Assembly (NCBI GenBank): GCA_001916065.1
Contig: MNRS01000019.1
Span: 22,962 to 86,961 of the forward strand
DNA: 64,000 nt
Direction: 5' to 3'
Origin: Clostridium sp. 28_17
Lineage (GTDB): Bacteria; Bacillota; Clostridia; TANB77; CAG-508
The position numbers and the translations under genes were made by a program. The first letter of the stretch is position 1. The number at the start of each line of letters is the position of its first letter. This document shows positions 1-9,629 of this stretch, in pieces. Below the pieces are notes generated by a model. It was not told where the DNA came from. It did not search any database and saw only the letters and a list, made by a program, of their open reading frames with translations.

Positions 1-1
1 A

Positions 2-1402
2 ATAGCATCATATATAGATAATGTTAATGAAGTAAAATCAAAAACAGCAATTCAAAAATATTATTTTGAAAAAGTACAATCTATGACAATGGAAAAAATT
101 GCAGAAACTCATACAGGTTACATACATACATTAATATTAGAAGTTTCAGATTTGTTTATGAATTTAGTTTGGCTTTTTTCAATAAGTGTATTACCATTAA
201 TTATAGGAACAACATCTATACTTCTAATGGTTTGTAAGCAATCAATTATAACAGGTATAATTTGTTTAGTAATTGGATTTTTAGCAGTATATTTAAAATA
301 TAAAATGATGAGTAAAAAACAAAAATATGATAAACAAGTCAGAAAAGAAAAATCAAGATACAATGCAACATTTATAGATTTTGTTCAAAATATTATAACA
401 GTAAGAAAATTAAACATAAATGAATTTTGCAAAAATAAAATAAGTAAAAATAGTGAGCGATATTTAAAAACAACAAAGGTGAACGAAATAAAAAGATCTT
501 ATATGAATGCCGTATTTACAGGATTAATGAATTTATTATATGTTGTTGTATTAATTAGTACAATAATTATGGTAAAGAATGGTGAAGATGGTTTACCTTA
601 TTTATTATTTTATATGGCTGCATTAGGAAAATTATATATAGAACTTAATAATATTGTAAAATTAATTGATATTACAGTTAGATTCAAAGGAGCAAAAGAA
701 CAATTAGATAACTATTTTAAAGGCAGTACAAAAGTTGAATTAATAGATAAATATAATAATGTTAAACTTACAAATGTTATTTTTTCATATACAAAAGATT
801 CAACGAAAATTAAAATACCAGAATTCATTTTAAATAAAGGTGATAAAATCAGTATTATGGGTGAATCTGGTCAAGGAAAAACAACGACTATGAATATTTT
901 AGCTGGTTTATTTCCTTTATCAAAGGGAGAATTAAAAATAGATGGTAAAACTGTAATGAATAAAAGACTCGATCTAGTTTTCGTATCACAAGAAGTTGAT
1001 TTATTTGATTTAAGCATAAGAGATAATTTATGTTTAGGAAAAGAGATTCCAGAAGAAAAAATAATGCAGTTACTTGATGAAGCAGGATTAATGAATTGGT
1101 ATAAAGAATTGCCAAATGGACTTGAAACAATTGTTGGCGAAAAAGGAATAAAATTATCAGCAGGTCAAAAACAAAGATTAAATTTAATTAGAGGGATATT
1201 AATAGATAAAGAATTATATTTTTTTGATGAGCCAACATCAAATTTAGATATAGTGTCTGAAGAAAAAATAATAAGTATGATAAAAAAATATTTAAACAAT
1301 AAAACTTATGTAATAATTACACACAGACCTAAAATTAAAGAATTATGTAATAGGCATTATGTTTTTGAGGAACATATGATGAAAGAAGTTATAACGCTAT
1401 AG
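2..1402 (+). CDS. ABC exporter, permease-ATPase fusion (5' end outside window)
   Basis: The frame is open back to base 2, so the N-terminus lies outside the window. What remains is the second half of a transmembrane domain, with hydrophobic segments near 150-250 and 500-650, followed by a complete ATPase domain. Visible motifs are Walker A GESGQGKTT (about 860), signature LSAGQKQR (about 1155), Walker B LYFFDEPTSNLD (about 1215) and the H-loop ITHRP (about 1315). Half-transporters of this kind dimerise in the membrane and export peptides, lipids or drugs; the substrate cannot be read here. About 100 bases separate it from the two-domain protease-like gene downstream, which makes a toxin or peptide export role possible but unproven. 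Confidence 0.9.
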   Translation: MASYIDNVNEVKSKTAIQKYYFEKVQSMTMEKIAETHTGYIHTLILEVSDLFMNLVWLFSISVLPLIIGTTSILLMVCKQSIITGIICLVIGFLAVYLKYKMMSKKQKYDKQVRKEKSRYNATFIDFVQNIITVRKLNINEFCKNKISKNSERYLKTTKVNEIKRSYMNAVFTGLMNLLYVVVLISTIIMVKNGEDGLPYLLFYMAALGKLYIELNNIVKLIDITVRFKGAKEQLDNYFKGSTKVELIDKYNNVKLTNVIFSYTKDSTKIKIPEFILNKGDKISIMGESGQGKTTTMNILAGLFPLSKGELKIDGKTVMNKRLDLVFVSQEVDLFDLSIRDNLCLGKEIPEEKIMQLLDEAGLMNWYKELPNGLETIVGEKGIKLSAGQKQRLNLIRGILIDKELYFFDEPTSNLDIVSEEKIISMIKKYLNNKTYVIITHRPKIKELCNRHYVFEEHMMKEVITL

Positions 1403-1498
1403 TAAGTTGATAGAAGAAAATAAAAATATAATTATATTTTCTGTGCCATGTTTTGTGGTTTAAAAATTTAATTATTATATTTAATAAGGAATGATGAA

Positions 1499-3604
1499 AT
1501 GAAATTAGAATTAGAATCATTACTAAATGAATATTCTCAAGATATTGATTTATCTGATGAGAATAAAAGAAGTAAATTAGAAATAATTAAAAAAATAACA
1601 AAAAATAAGGATTGGGATAATTTCGATATAGAAGGTAATAAGGAATATGGTCTGACGCAAATTTTATTATATGAATATTCAACTAGCATTGAAAAACTAA
1701 CAAATGGAAAAGTAAGTTATAAACAAGTAACAGAAAAATTATCGAATCTAATGGGAAAATTAAGATATGGAAAATGGAAAGAGCAGGATAGTGGGATTAA
1801 GTATGGAGAAATATCTGTTACGGATTCTGTGTATAGGAAAAATGAAGGAAAAGAATTTGGTGCTCAAACAATTGATTATATTGACGCAAATAATCAATTA
1901 AAAATGGCGGTCATTGCTTACGATAGAAATGAAGGCAAAGGTATAAATTTCAAAGATATAAATGATATAAGGCAAACATTTTTCCATGAATGGACACATG
2001 TAATGGAATTGGATAAAATTAAGACTAATCAGGAAACAGAAGTTTCTTTGAATGGTAGAATATTTAAGAATAATGAAAAAAAAGAAAATGGCGAAATTTG
2101 GGGAGAAGGATTAGTTACAAGAGAATATGGAACAAATGCAAAGTTATATGCGACAAACGTTGATGCCATTGGAAATAAAAGGATAATGCATAATCAAATA
2201 GATGAAGGTGCAGTTGAACTTATTGCAAGAAAAGTGATGGGCAATGTTTTAGGAGAAGAACGTGCAAAAAAAGTAATTGATAGCAAAAGATATTATCCAA
2301 ATGTAAAAGTAATACAGGAATTGATGAAGGCAGGAGGGGAAGAAAGGTTTATTACATTATTTACAACCAACTCACAAAAATTAATTAGCATGTTGGAGAA
2401 GATCAATATTGAAGATAGAGACGCCTTACATTATATGAGTGATTTTGTGAATGATGAAACTACCCAAGGAATGATACCTAAATATTCTCCGAAAACAAAT
2501 TTATATAAAGAAATACAAGAAAAAGGATTACAAAAAAGTGAAATCCAGAAAATTATAAAAACAGATAAAAGGGTACAAGATATACAGGCTAATACAAATT
2601 TAATATATGAATCATTGAAAGAAAGAATACTTGAAGGACAGAAAGAAAATGAAAAAAAAGAAATTAATAGAAAAAATCAAGAATTGTTGAAAAACCAAAG
2701 AAAAATTTATAAAGAAAATGAAGAACCACAAAGGAATAGTAATATCAAAAATATAAATTTGAGTAAAATACCATTTGAAAAGTTAAAAAAAATGGCATTT
2801 CATTATTCTTTAAAAAAAGATAAAAATTCAATAGATAGTAAAGGGTTAAAATCTAGAATAGGTAGAAATTCTGCTGGAGTAGATAAGAAATCTGCAATTT
2901 ACTTTTCTTATGGTATAGAGGCAGTATTAGAAACTTGGGATGTGTGGCTAAAATGGAGATTGAATAGATTAAATAACCCTAAATGGAATGAAGAAAATAA
3001 AGAGTTAAGGGAATTAATAAAAAATGGACAAGCAAATGAAGAACAAATAAAACAATTTTATTATAAATGTAAATTATGGGATGAAGAATTTTTAGAACAT
3101 AAGTACATAGAAGATAAGGAAAAATTGAAATTATTATATGATTTTCAAATCGATGAAATGAAAGCAAGTAATTATTATATTTTAGATTTACATGAAGGAA
3201 AATATTTTTCATATGATGAAAAATATATTACAACTGAAAGTGAAGAAGAAAAAAAGCAAATTTTTAATAGAGATATTAAAGATGTTAAAGATAACAAAGT
3301 TGTGTGTACTTCACTTTCAAAAATTTATGAAAATATGCTTAACAGAGTTGGAATAAATGCAAAAACAGTTTTAATACCTGGAAAAAGATTAGGACATGCT
3401 ATTACTGAATTAGAAATTGACGGAAAAAAATACTTTACAGATTTAACTCATGATCTAATGAATATAAAAACAGGGCTTAAAACAAATGAATTTATGACTG
3501 GTAATATGAAAGATAATCATGAATACACTATTTTATTAGAAAATGAATTACAAAAAATTGACAATAAAATAGGATATACATATAAACGGAATGTATATGG
3601 ATGA
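1499..3604 (+). CDS. Two-domain protein: HExxH zincin plus transglutaminase-like domain
   Basis: 701 residues with no signal peptide or membrane segment. The N-terminal half has the zincin motif HEWTH (H163, E164, H167) and a downstream DEGAVE segment (E236/E240) that could supply the third zinc ligand. A charged Lys/Glu-rich linker spans about 370-420. The C-terminal third has a transglutaminase-like order of C603 (VVCTSLS), H633 (GHAITELEI) and D648 (YFTDLT). AAGGA lies 8 bases before the ATG. The family was not recognised as a whole. Two hydrolase-type catalytic domains on one soluble chain resemble polymorphic-toxin or effector architectures, but that is inference. The fourth-last codon is the rare CGG at 3587, and the next ORF overlaps the end of this one. 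Confidence 0.8.
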   Translation: MKLELESLLNEYSQDIDLSDENKRSKLEIIKKITKNKDWDNFDIEGNKEYGLTQILLYEYSTSIEKLTNGKVSYKQVTEKLSNLMGKLRYGKWKEQDSGIKYGEISVTDSVYRKNEGKEFGAQTIDYIDANNQLKMAVIAYDRNEGKGINFKDINDIRQTFFHEWTHVMELDKIKTNQETEVSLNGRIFKNNEKKENGEIWGEGLVTREYGTNAKLYATNVDAIGNKRIMHNQIDEGAVELIARKVMGNVLGEERAKKVIDSKRYYPNVKVIQELMKAGGEERFITLFTTNSQKLISMLEKINIEDRDALHYMSDFVNDETTQGMIPKYSPKTNLYKEIQEKGLQKSEIQKIIKTDKRVQDIQANTNLIYESLKERILEGQKENEKKEINRKNQELLKNQRKIYKENEEPQRNSNIKNINLSKIPFEKLKKMAFHYSLKKDKNSIDSKGLKSRIGRNSAGVDKKSAIYFSYGIEAVLETWDVWLKWRLNRLNNPKWNEENKELRELIKNGQANEEQIKQFYYKCKLWDEEFLEHKYIEDKEKLKLLYDFQIDEMKASNYYILDLHEGKYFSYDEKYITTESEEEKKQIFNRDIKDVKDNKVVCTSLSKIYENMLNRVGINAKTVLIPGKRLGHAITELEIDGKKYFTDLTHDLMNIKTGLKTNEFMTGNMKDNHEYTILLENELQKIDNKIGYTYKRNVYG

Positions 3605-4274
3605 TTATATTAAATTATTAAAAAACGAAATGAAATTATTAGAAGATAAAGATAAAGGACAGGAACTACGACAAGACTTGAAAATTGAAAATTTAGATAA
3701 AAAGGAATTACTAAAATATGAAATAGATTTTTTAGCTAAAAATTTAGGACATAAAAATTTAAACTGTATGGATAAAAGCGATTATTTCCAAGAATTAATA
3801 AAGAATTGTATAGATATGAAAAAAGCACGAACTTTATTTGAATTCGCAAAAATTACTTGTGTAGAAAAAGATTCAAATATAAAAATTTTATGTGTTCTTA
3901 CAGATAAAGAAGACGGTGCAAAAATAATATATTCAATATCTGACAATGAAGAGATTACACAAGTAACACAAGATAATATTAGAAAAAAATTTAAAGAAGG
4001 AATGAGAACGTTATCTAAATCTAGAGAAGAGAAATTTAAAGGGATTTTATTAGGAAAACAAGAGAGATGTTTAAAGAAACAAGAAAGACCACAGTTTTTT
4101 GGTACATATTCTAAAATGGACAAGGCTTATTTGGAAGAAAATAAAGTATTTTCTGTACAAGAAATTGGAAAGTCTACAATAAATGTACCTACAGAGAACA
4201 AGGATAAAGCAAGATCAAGAGTACAGAGAGAGCAACAGAAATTAGTAGAAGCAAATAGAGAACAATTTGAATAG
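3591..4274 (+). CDS. Hypothetical protein overlapping the zincin/transglutaminase gene
   Basis: 227 residues, charged, Lys/Glu-rich, no signal peptide or membrane span. Family not recognised. It starts at ATG 3591 (or the in-frame ATG at 3597), inside the last codons of the preceding gene and in the +1 frame. The overlap implies translational coupling. Alternatively, a +1 slip at CGG 3587 would read GGA-ATG onward and make a single fused protein. An immunity or chaperone partner for the upstream two-domain protein is one possibility from position alone. A perfect inverted repeat follows the gene. Confidence 0.65.
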   Translation: MYMDDYIKLLKNEMKLLEDKDKGQELRQDLKIENLDKKELLKYEIDFLAKNLGHKNLNCMDKSDYFQELIKNCIDMKKARTLFEFAKITCVEKDSNIKILCVLTDKEDGAKIIYSISDNEEITQVTQDNIRKKFKEGMRTLSKSREEKFKGILLGKQERCLKKQERPQFFGTYSKMDKAYLEENKVFSVQEIGKSTINVPTENKDKARSRVQREQQKLVEANREQFE

Positions 4275-4356
4275 AATTTAAAAGCATTTGACGAGGGTTA
4301 TACTGATTTTGAGGTTGTTGTATTTGTTGTTTTATTGTACTAAATTCTTTAGGCAG

Positions 4357-4386
4357 TAGGGAAAGATGATATTTTATCTTTCCCTA
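4357..4386. terminator. Perfect 11-bp inverted repeat, possible terminator
   Basis: TAGGGAAAGAT and ATCTTTCCCTA form an 11-bp stem with an 8-base loop, about 80 bases after the overlapping ORF pair. No long T-run follows on either strand, so it is a weak intrinsic terminator or an mRNA-stabilising hairpin. Confidence 0.5.
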
Positions 4387-4547
4387 TTAAAATAAATTAA
4401 TGTGGACAGATTATGTTAGTATAAACTTTTAGTAGGAAAATTTAAGAAAAATGAAAAAGAGATATCAATTTGATAAAATAATTTTAATGAAAAAATTCTG
4501 TAGTGACAAAAAATATTTGTAAAAGACTACACAAAATACAAAAAATA

Positions 4548-4556
4548 TGTTACAAT
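4548..4556 (+). promoter_or_regulatory. Extended -10 promoter for yebC
   Basis: TGTTACAAT fits the extended -10 form TGnTATAAT with one mismatch. No good -35 box lies 17 bases upstream. It is about 95 bases before the yebC start. Confidence 0.45.
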
Positions 4557-4650
4557 ATAAAAAGAAATTTTTAGAAAAAATGGGCAAAACCAACATATAG
4601 AGGCTTGAAAGCCTTGAAAATACAATAAAAAACAAAGAGGAGGTAAGAGT

Positions 4651-5370
4651 ATGTCAGGACATAGCAAATGGCACAACATACAAGCAAAGAAAGGAAAAGC
4701 AGACGCAGCAAGAGGAAAAATATTCACAAAATTAGGAAGAGAACTACTAATAGCAACAAAAGAAGGTGGACCAGACCCAGCAGGAAACTCAAAATTAAAA
4801 GCAGTTATAGCAAAATGTAAAGCAGCAAATATGCCAAATGACACAATAAATAATGCTATAAAAAAAGCATCAACAAGTAACGAAAACTACGAAGAAATAG
4901 TATATGAAGGATATGGACCAAACGGAGTTGCAGTAATTGTAGAAGCATCAACAGACAACAAAAACAGAACAGCAGCAGACGTAAGACACGTATTTGACAA
5001 AGCAGGTGGAAACTTAGGAACAACAGGATGCGTATCATACATGTTCAATAAAAAAGGTGTAATAGTAATAGAAAGAGCTTCAACAGAAATGTCAGAAGAC
5101 GATGTAATGATGTTAGCACTAGATGCAGGAGCAGAAGATTTCTCAGCAGACGAAGAAGTATATGAAATAACAACAGAACCTTCAGATTTTACACAAGTAA
5201 GTGAAAAACTAGAAGAAGCTGGATTAGAATTCTTAGAAGCAGGTGTTCAAATGGTTCCAACTACAACAGTTCAATTAGATGAAAAAGGTGTAGAAAAAAT
5301 GGAAAGACTAATAGAAAGACTTGACGAACTTGATGATGTAGCAAACATCTATCATAACTGGGAAGAATAA
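4651..5370 (+). CDS. yebC: YebC/PmpR (TACO1) family protein
   Basis: 239 residues, full family length, opening with the diagnostic MSGHSKWHNIQAKKGK. Members bind DNA as transcription regulators, and recent work also links them to relief of ribosome stalling at proline stretches. The protein is cytoplasmic. AGGAGG lies 7 bases before the ATG. The gene stands alone with its own extended -10 upstream and a strong hairpin terminator downstream. The C-terminal acidic domain is intact (DEKGVEKMERLIERLD). The family call is firm; the cellular role here is not shown by the sequence. Confidence 0.96.
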   Translation: MSGHSKWHNIQAKKGKADAARGKIFTKLGRELLIATKEGGPDPAGNSKLKAVIAKCKAANMPNDTINNAIKKASTSNENYEEIVYEGYGPNGVAVIVEASTDNKNRTAADVRHVFDKAGGNLGTTGCVSYMFNKKGVIVIERASTEMSEDDVMMLALDAGAEDFSADEEVYEITTEPSDFTQVSEKLEEAGLEFLEAGVQMVPTTTVQLDEKGVEKMERLIERLDELDDVANIYHNWEE

Positions 5371-5377
5371 AAAATTA

Positions 5378-5412
5378 GGGATTGGGGGACAGGTCTTCAA
5401 TCCCGATTTTTT
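5378..5412 (+). terminator. Terminator formed by a REP-like unit
   Basis: Stem GGGATTG (5378-5384) pairs with CAATCCC (5398-5404), followed by GATTTTTTT. The unit is almost identical, in reverse complement, to the one between accC and accD (54099-54125), so it is a dispersed repeat as well as a terminator. A degenerate relative follows at 5435-5463. Confidence 0.8.
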
Positions 5413-5482
5413 TAAGTAATATAAAAATTTAAAATAGAGATTAAAAACCTGTCACTCAATTTCTAATTTTTAGGAGATATTT

Positions 5483-6850
5483 ATGGAAAAAATACCAGTA
5501 GAAAAAAACAAAGAATATATAGTAGAAATAATTGATAATGGATTTGAAGGAGAAGGAATTGCAAAAATAGACAATTTTACAATTTTTATTAATGGTGCAA
5601 TAAAAGGAGAAAAAGTAAAAATACTAATTGTAAAAGTCTTATCATCACACGCATTTGGAAAAATAGTAGAAATACTAGAAAAATCAGATGTAAGACAAGA
5701 AGTAGACTGCACAACATATAAAAGATGTGGTGGATGCAACATGAGACATATAAAATATGAAGACACACTAAAAATGAAGCAAAACGCAGTTCAATCATTA
5801 GTAAATAAAACACTAAAAAACAAAATTCAAGTCAAACCAACACTAGGCATGGAAAATCCATTACATTACAGAAATAAAGCACAATATCCAATAGGTATAA
5901 ATAAGAACGGAGAGCCAGTAATTGGCGTATTTGCAAATAGAACGCATGAAGTAATACCTATGGAAAAATGCTTGATTCAAAATCCGATATCAGAAGAAAT
6001 AGCAAAAACAGTATTAGAATTTATAAAGAAAAATAAAATTTCAGTATATAATGAGAAAACTGTAAAAGGCCTATTTAGACATATTGTAATAAAAGTTGGA
6101 ATAAAAACAAATGAGGTAATGTGTATATTAGTTATAAATGGTAACAAAATTCCGAAGGAAGATGAATTGGTAAAAATTCTAACACAAAAATATCCTAATA
6201 TAAAAACAATAGTAAAAAACATAAATACAAAAAATACAAATGTTATATTGGGAAAAGAAAACGTCAATATATATGGAAATGGATACATTGAAGATAAATT
6301 AGGAGAATATACATTCAAAATATCACCACTTTCATTTTACCAAGTTAACCCAGTACAGGCTGAAAGACTTTACAATATTGGTGTAAAGGCAGCAAAAATA
6401 ACTAAAAAAGATACTGTGTTTGACTTATATTGTGGTATTGGAACAATTTCATTATTTATGGCAAAACATGCTAAAAAAGTGTATGGAGTTGAAATTGTAG
6501 AACAGGCAATTAAAGATGCAAAAGAAAATGCAAAAATTAATAATGTTGATAATGCTAAATTTATTGCAGGTGATACGGAAATTGTTTTGGATGACCTAAT
6601 AAATAACAAAAATATTATTCCGGATGTCGTTATGGTTGACCCTCCAAGAAAAGGGCTTGATAATAAATCTATTGATAATATTTTAAAGATTAAACCTGAT
6701 AGATTTGTGTATATTAGTTGTAATCCTGCTACTTTGGTTAGGGATTTGGCTAGGTTTGAAGAGGTTTATGAAGTTAAAGAGATTCAGCCAGTAGATATGT
6801 TTCCATTTACAGGGCACGTTGAATGCGTATGTGTTCTAAATCTTAAATAA
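5483..6850 (+). CDS. rlmD: 23S rRNA (uracil-C5)-methyltransferase, RlmD/RlmCD type
   Basis: 455 residues in the RumA/TrmA family, which methylates uracil C5 in 23S rRNA using SAM. A TRAM domain (about 1-60) is followed by the iron-sulfur ligands C76, C82 and C85 (CGGC) with C163 as the likely fourth. The Rossmann core has FDLYCGIG near 313, the DPPRKG motif near 386, and the catalytic cysteine C413 in YISCNPA. AGGAG lies 6 bases before the ATG. In Gram-positives one enzyme (RlmCD) may modify two sites, so the exact target is uncertain. Confidence 0.93.
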   Translation: MEKIPVEKNKEYIVEIIDNGFEGEGIAKIDNFTIFINGAIKGEKVKILIVKVLSSHAFGKIVEILEKSDVRQEVDCTTYKRCGGCNMRHIKYEDTLKMKQNAVQSLVNKTLKNKIQVKPTLGMENPLHYRNKAQYPIGINKNGEPVIGVFANRTHEVIPMEKCLIQNPISEEIAKTVLEFIKKNKISVYNEKTVKGLFRHIVIKVGIKTNEVMCILVINGNKIPKEDELVKILTQKYPNIKTIVKNINTKNTNVILGKENVNIYGNGYIEDKLGEYTFKISPLSFYQVNPVQAERLYNIGVKAAKITKKDTVFDLYCGIGTISLFMAKHAKKVYGVEIVEQAIKDAKENAKINNVDNAKFIAGDTEIVLDDLINNKNIIPDVVMVDPPRKGLDNKSIDNILKIKPDRFVYISCNPATLVRDLARFEEVYEVKEIQPVDMFPFTGHVECVCVLNLK

Positions 6851-6888
6851 AGCCTTGCATTTCAAGGAAAATCAACTGTTCAGTGCCT

Positions 6889-6917
6889 AACTCATACCAT
6901 ATTAGGTGGTATGGGTT
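6889..6917. terminator. 11-bp hairpin after the rRNA methyltransferase gene
   Basis: AACTCATACCA pairs with TGGTATGGGTT (one G-U pair) around a 7-base loop. No T-run follows, so termination is uncertain. A smaller CCTTG/CAAGG hairpin precedes it. Confidence 0.45.
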
Positions 6918-6960
6918 GACTAAACAAAATAAAAAGTAGAGATTATAGGAAAAATAAAAA

Positions 6961-7476
6961 ATGGTATTTAGTATTTTAGCATTAGTAGCAGTGTGTATTA
7001 GTATATGTATTAAAGATAGAAAAAAATCATTATATGTTCAATCATTAAACTGCTTTTTTGAAGCAATATATGATTTTTTAATATCTGCTTTTACAGGTGC
7101 AATTTTAAGTATAATAAATTTAATAAGGACTTTTATATTTATAAATAAAAATAAATTTAGTAAATCTGTATATTTAATAATACTATTTATTTTTGAAGGA
7201 ATAATAATGATAAATTGTTATTTTTCATGGACAGGGTGGGTTTCACTATTACCAACAATTGGTTCAATGATTAGATCATATTGTCTATGGCAATCAAATA
7301 TGAAATTAGTTAGAATATCTGGAATAACAACAGGAATTTTATACGGCTCTTATTATATTTATTACCATAGTTGGTTCATGGTATTAGGTGATTTTATTTT
7401 ATTACTTACAGGAATATACACACTTTACAAAAATGATATAAGGAGGAAAAGTAACAATGAAGTTATATGTAATTAG
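6961..7476 (+). CDS. YgjV-family inner membrane protein
   Basis: 171 residues with five or more hydrophobic segments and short loops. The pattern SLNCFFEAIYDFL...FTGAILSIINLIRTFIF and the central LLPTIGSMIRSYCLWQSN match the YgjV family of small bacterial membrane proteins, whose function is not established. AGGAAA precedes the ATG. The last 20 bases overlap the next gene, so the two are probably cotranscribed and coupled. Confidence 0.75.
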   Translation: MVFSILALVAVCISICIKDRKKSLYVQSLNCFFEAIYDFLISAFTGAILSIINLIRTFIFINKNKFSKSVYLIILFIFEGIIMINCYFSWTGWVSLLPTIGSMIRSYCLWQSNMKLVRISGITTGILYGSYYIYYHSWFMVLGDFILLLTGIYTLYKNDIRRKSNNEVICN

Positions 7477-7996
7477 ACATGGAAACACAGATAGTAATAG
7501 ATTAGATATATATAATGGAAAATTATTAGATGAAGATATAAATAATATTGGAATAAAACAAGCACAGGAAGCATCTAAAAAAATTAAAAATTTAAATTTA
7601 GATTTGATTATTTGTTCACCACTTTTAAGAACAAGACATACCTGTGATATTATAAATTCTAATAAGATAAAAGTAATATATGATGATCGAATAGAAGAAA
7701 GAAACTGTGGAGTTTTAACAAATACGAAAATCGATAATTTTTATTATACGGAATATTGGAATTATTATTCTAAAGTTAAAATCGATAATTTAGAAACAGT
7801 TCCAGAATTATTTAAAAGGGTTAATTTATTTTTAGATGAAATCAAGAAAAAATATAGTGGTCAAAATATACTTTTAGTAACACATGGTGGCGTAGCTAGA
7901 GCAATCCATTTTTATTTTAATGAATTGCCAGAAGATGGACAGGTGGAAAAATATTTGCCAGATAATTGTGAAATAAGAGAATATAGTTTTAATTAA
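7457..7996 (+). CDS. Histidine phosphatase family protein (phosphoglycerate-mutase-like)
   Basis: 179 residues. The catalytic RHG sits at residues 7-9 (phospho-acceptor H8), and the second conserved histidine is in THGGVARA near residue 141. The Arg-containing SPLLRTRHT motif is also present. The fold removes phosphate from small metabolites or nucleotides, and the sequence does not define the substrate. GGAGG lies 8 bases before the ATG, inside the end of the upstream membrane gene. Confidence 0.9.
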   Translation: MKLYVIRHGNTDSNRLDIYNGKLLDEDINNIGIKQAQEASKKIKNLNLDLIICSPLLRTRHTCDIINSNKIKVIYDDRIEERNCGVLTNTKIDNFYYTEYWNYYSKVKIDNLETVPELFKRVNLFLDEIKKKYSGQNILLVTHGGVARAIHFYFNELPEDGQVEKYLPDNCEIREYSFN

Positions 7997-8015
7997 TTTA
8001 AATAAAAATTGATAT

Positions 8016-8150
8016 ATGTATAATAAGAGATTTGATAATTGTGAGATAGGACAAAAAATACATAAGATATATGGAAAAAATAATAGAGAAGAATATGGTA
8101 AGAAATTATTAGAATATTGTATGGAAAGGATTGAATATGAAACAAATTGA
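8016..8150 (+). pseudogene. Short ORF, possible gene fragment
   Basis: 44 codons from ATG 8016 to TGA 8150 with no ribosome binding site. It has coding-like composition and an IGQKIHKIYG...EEYGKKLLEYC segment, loosely like the N-terminus of DUF1016-type nuclease proteins. It overlaps the start of the next gene in another frame. It is most likely a leftover of a larger gene, and the family link is a weak guess. Confidence 0.3.
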
Positions 8151-9021
8151 TAGAATAGGAGCAGAAATTTTAGAAGAATTAAGTGACGAAAATATTCACA
8201 CAAGATCAAATATCTTACAACATGAGAAAACAATGCTAAGAAGAGATGAAGAACCTTATATTGAGTTTAAGTGTGATAAAGCATTATCAATTTTAGTTAA
8301 CCTAAATTATTTAAAAAGAGAAAAAAGAGGAGAATATAAGATAACTCCAGCAGGGCTAAGCGTGTTAGATAAGAATAGAGAAGCATTATATAATCAAATA
8401 AAAAAACATAAGAAAATATCAGAAAAAAATTCAAAATTAGTATATGAAATATTCAAAGAAGCTAATGAATTGTTTTTAATAGAAGATATAAGTTCCATAA
8501 AACTAGATGTAGCAGAAGAATGTTTATGCTCATCATTAAGTAAATGCTTAGAAAAAGTAATGGAGGAAAAAGGCATAAGAGGATACTATGCTGATGCCAA
8601 CTATAATAGAAACGAATATATGTATAAAACAATAATAAATGACAAATATGAAGTGATTAGGATAAAATGTGATTTAATTGTACACAGTAGAGGAGAAAAT
8701 AAAGGACTTGATAACTTGTTAGCAATAGAAATGAAAAAGAAAAACAATCCACAAGATAGAAATGAAAATAAAGAAAGACTAAAAATTATGACAAGAAATA
8801 CATATTATGGAGAGGTAATGTATGAAGAATTGCCAAGACATATATGTAGATATGTATTAGGAATTTTTTATGACATAGATAAGGATAAAAAAGAGGCAAA
8901 AATGGAATTTTATAGAAATGGCGATATTGAATGGAAGGAAAAAATGAAATTTGATGATTGTGGAAAGATTATACAAAATGAAATTATAAACAAATTCGAA
9001 GGCATACATCGTGAAGTATAA
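8137..9021 (+). CDS. Winged-helix protein with a PD-(D/E)XK-like nuclease core
   Basis: 294 residues from ATG 8137. This start is chosen because AAAGGA lies 6 bases upstream; the TTG at 8131 abuts that site. Residues about 1-85 look like a winged helix (LSILVNLNYLKREKRGEYKITPAGLSVL). The C-terminal half has CDLIVHSRG, a short loop, then LLAIEMKKK, which matches the D...ExK core of PD-(D/E)XK nucleases. No methyltransferase or specificity gene is adjacent, so it may be a solitary restriction-like or defence nuclease. The nuclease assignment is inference from the motif. Confidence 0.6.
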   Translation: MKQIDRIGAEILEELSDENIHTRSNILQHEKTMLRRDEEPYIEFKCDKALSILVNLNYLKREKRGEYKITPAGLSVLDKNREALYNQIKKHKKISEKNSKLVYEIFKEANELFLIEDISSIKLDVAEECLCSSLSKCLEKVMEEKGIRGYYADANYNRNEYMYKTIINDKYEVIRIKCDLIVHSRGENKGLDNLLAIEMKKKNNPQDRNENKERLKIMTRNTYYGEVMYEELPRHICRYVLGIFYDIDKDKKEAKMEFYRNGDIEWKEKMKFDDCGKIIQNEIINKFEGIHREV

Positions 9022-9083
9022 TATATTAAAATTTAAAAGAAAGGGTTGTCAATAAAAGAATAAAAATAAAAAGCAAGAAGATT

Positions 9084-9629
9084 TTAAGAAGTCTTTAACT
9101 CGTATATAGAATTTATTAAGTTAAAGGTTTCTTTTTTCATCAAATCTTTATTATGAGAAGCATTCACTTTGGGAATGAAAGGTTCACCAAATTTCACAGT
9201 CACAGTTGAAAAAAATCGAGGACGTGAAGTTATATAAACAGGTATAATAGGGAGAGAAGTCTTATTTTTATCATGTTTTTTTAATAACCTTAAAATACGC
9301 ATAGTAGCTGCAAAGTCCTTGCCATTTCTTTTTATAGGAATGGCATTATAATATGACAAAAAATTCGAAACGAATTTATTTTTAAAAAGTTCAGACTTTG
9401 CAACACTATACATATTATCTATTTTGGGATAAAGAAAAACAGGGTCAAAAATCCTAGAGTGATTAGGACAAATTAAACACTTATCATATTTATTTAAAAC
9501 ATCAAGGTTTTCATATTTTACACGAAATAGAATACGACAAACAAAACCAATTATTACATTTTTAATTAAGTTATACAATAAAATCACCTTTAAATTACAA
9601 AATTTCATCTTTACAAATTTGAGATGCAT
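9084..9629 (-). pseudogene. PlsC-type acyltransferase, probably internally deleted
   Basis: Intact members transfer an acyl chain to lysophosphatidate in the inner leaflet of the membrane. The NHSRIFDP block (NHxxxxD motif) and the middle block are clear. The expected FPEGTR motif is missing: the chain passes from LLKKHDKN straight to LPIIPVYIT, consistent with an in-frame deletion of about 20-30 residues. The native start is probably the internal TTG near 9584, which follows AAAGGTG. The gene lies directly downstream of a frameshifted patatin gene on the same strand, so this looks like a decaying lipid-remodelling operon. Confidence 0.65.

Larger units (their letters stand above)
4275..4650. 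other. Intergenic stretch before yebC
   Basis: 376 bases without a convincing gene. It holds the hairpin at 4357-4386 and the yebC promoter at 4548-4556. The rest is AT-rich with no other structure seen. Confidence 0.6.
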
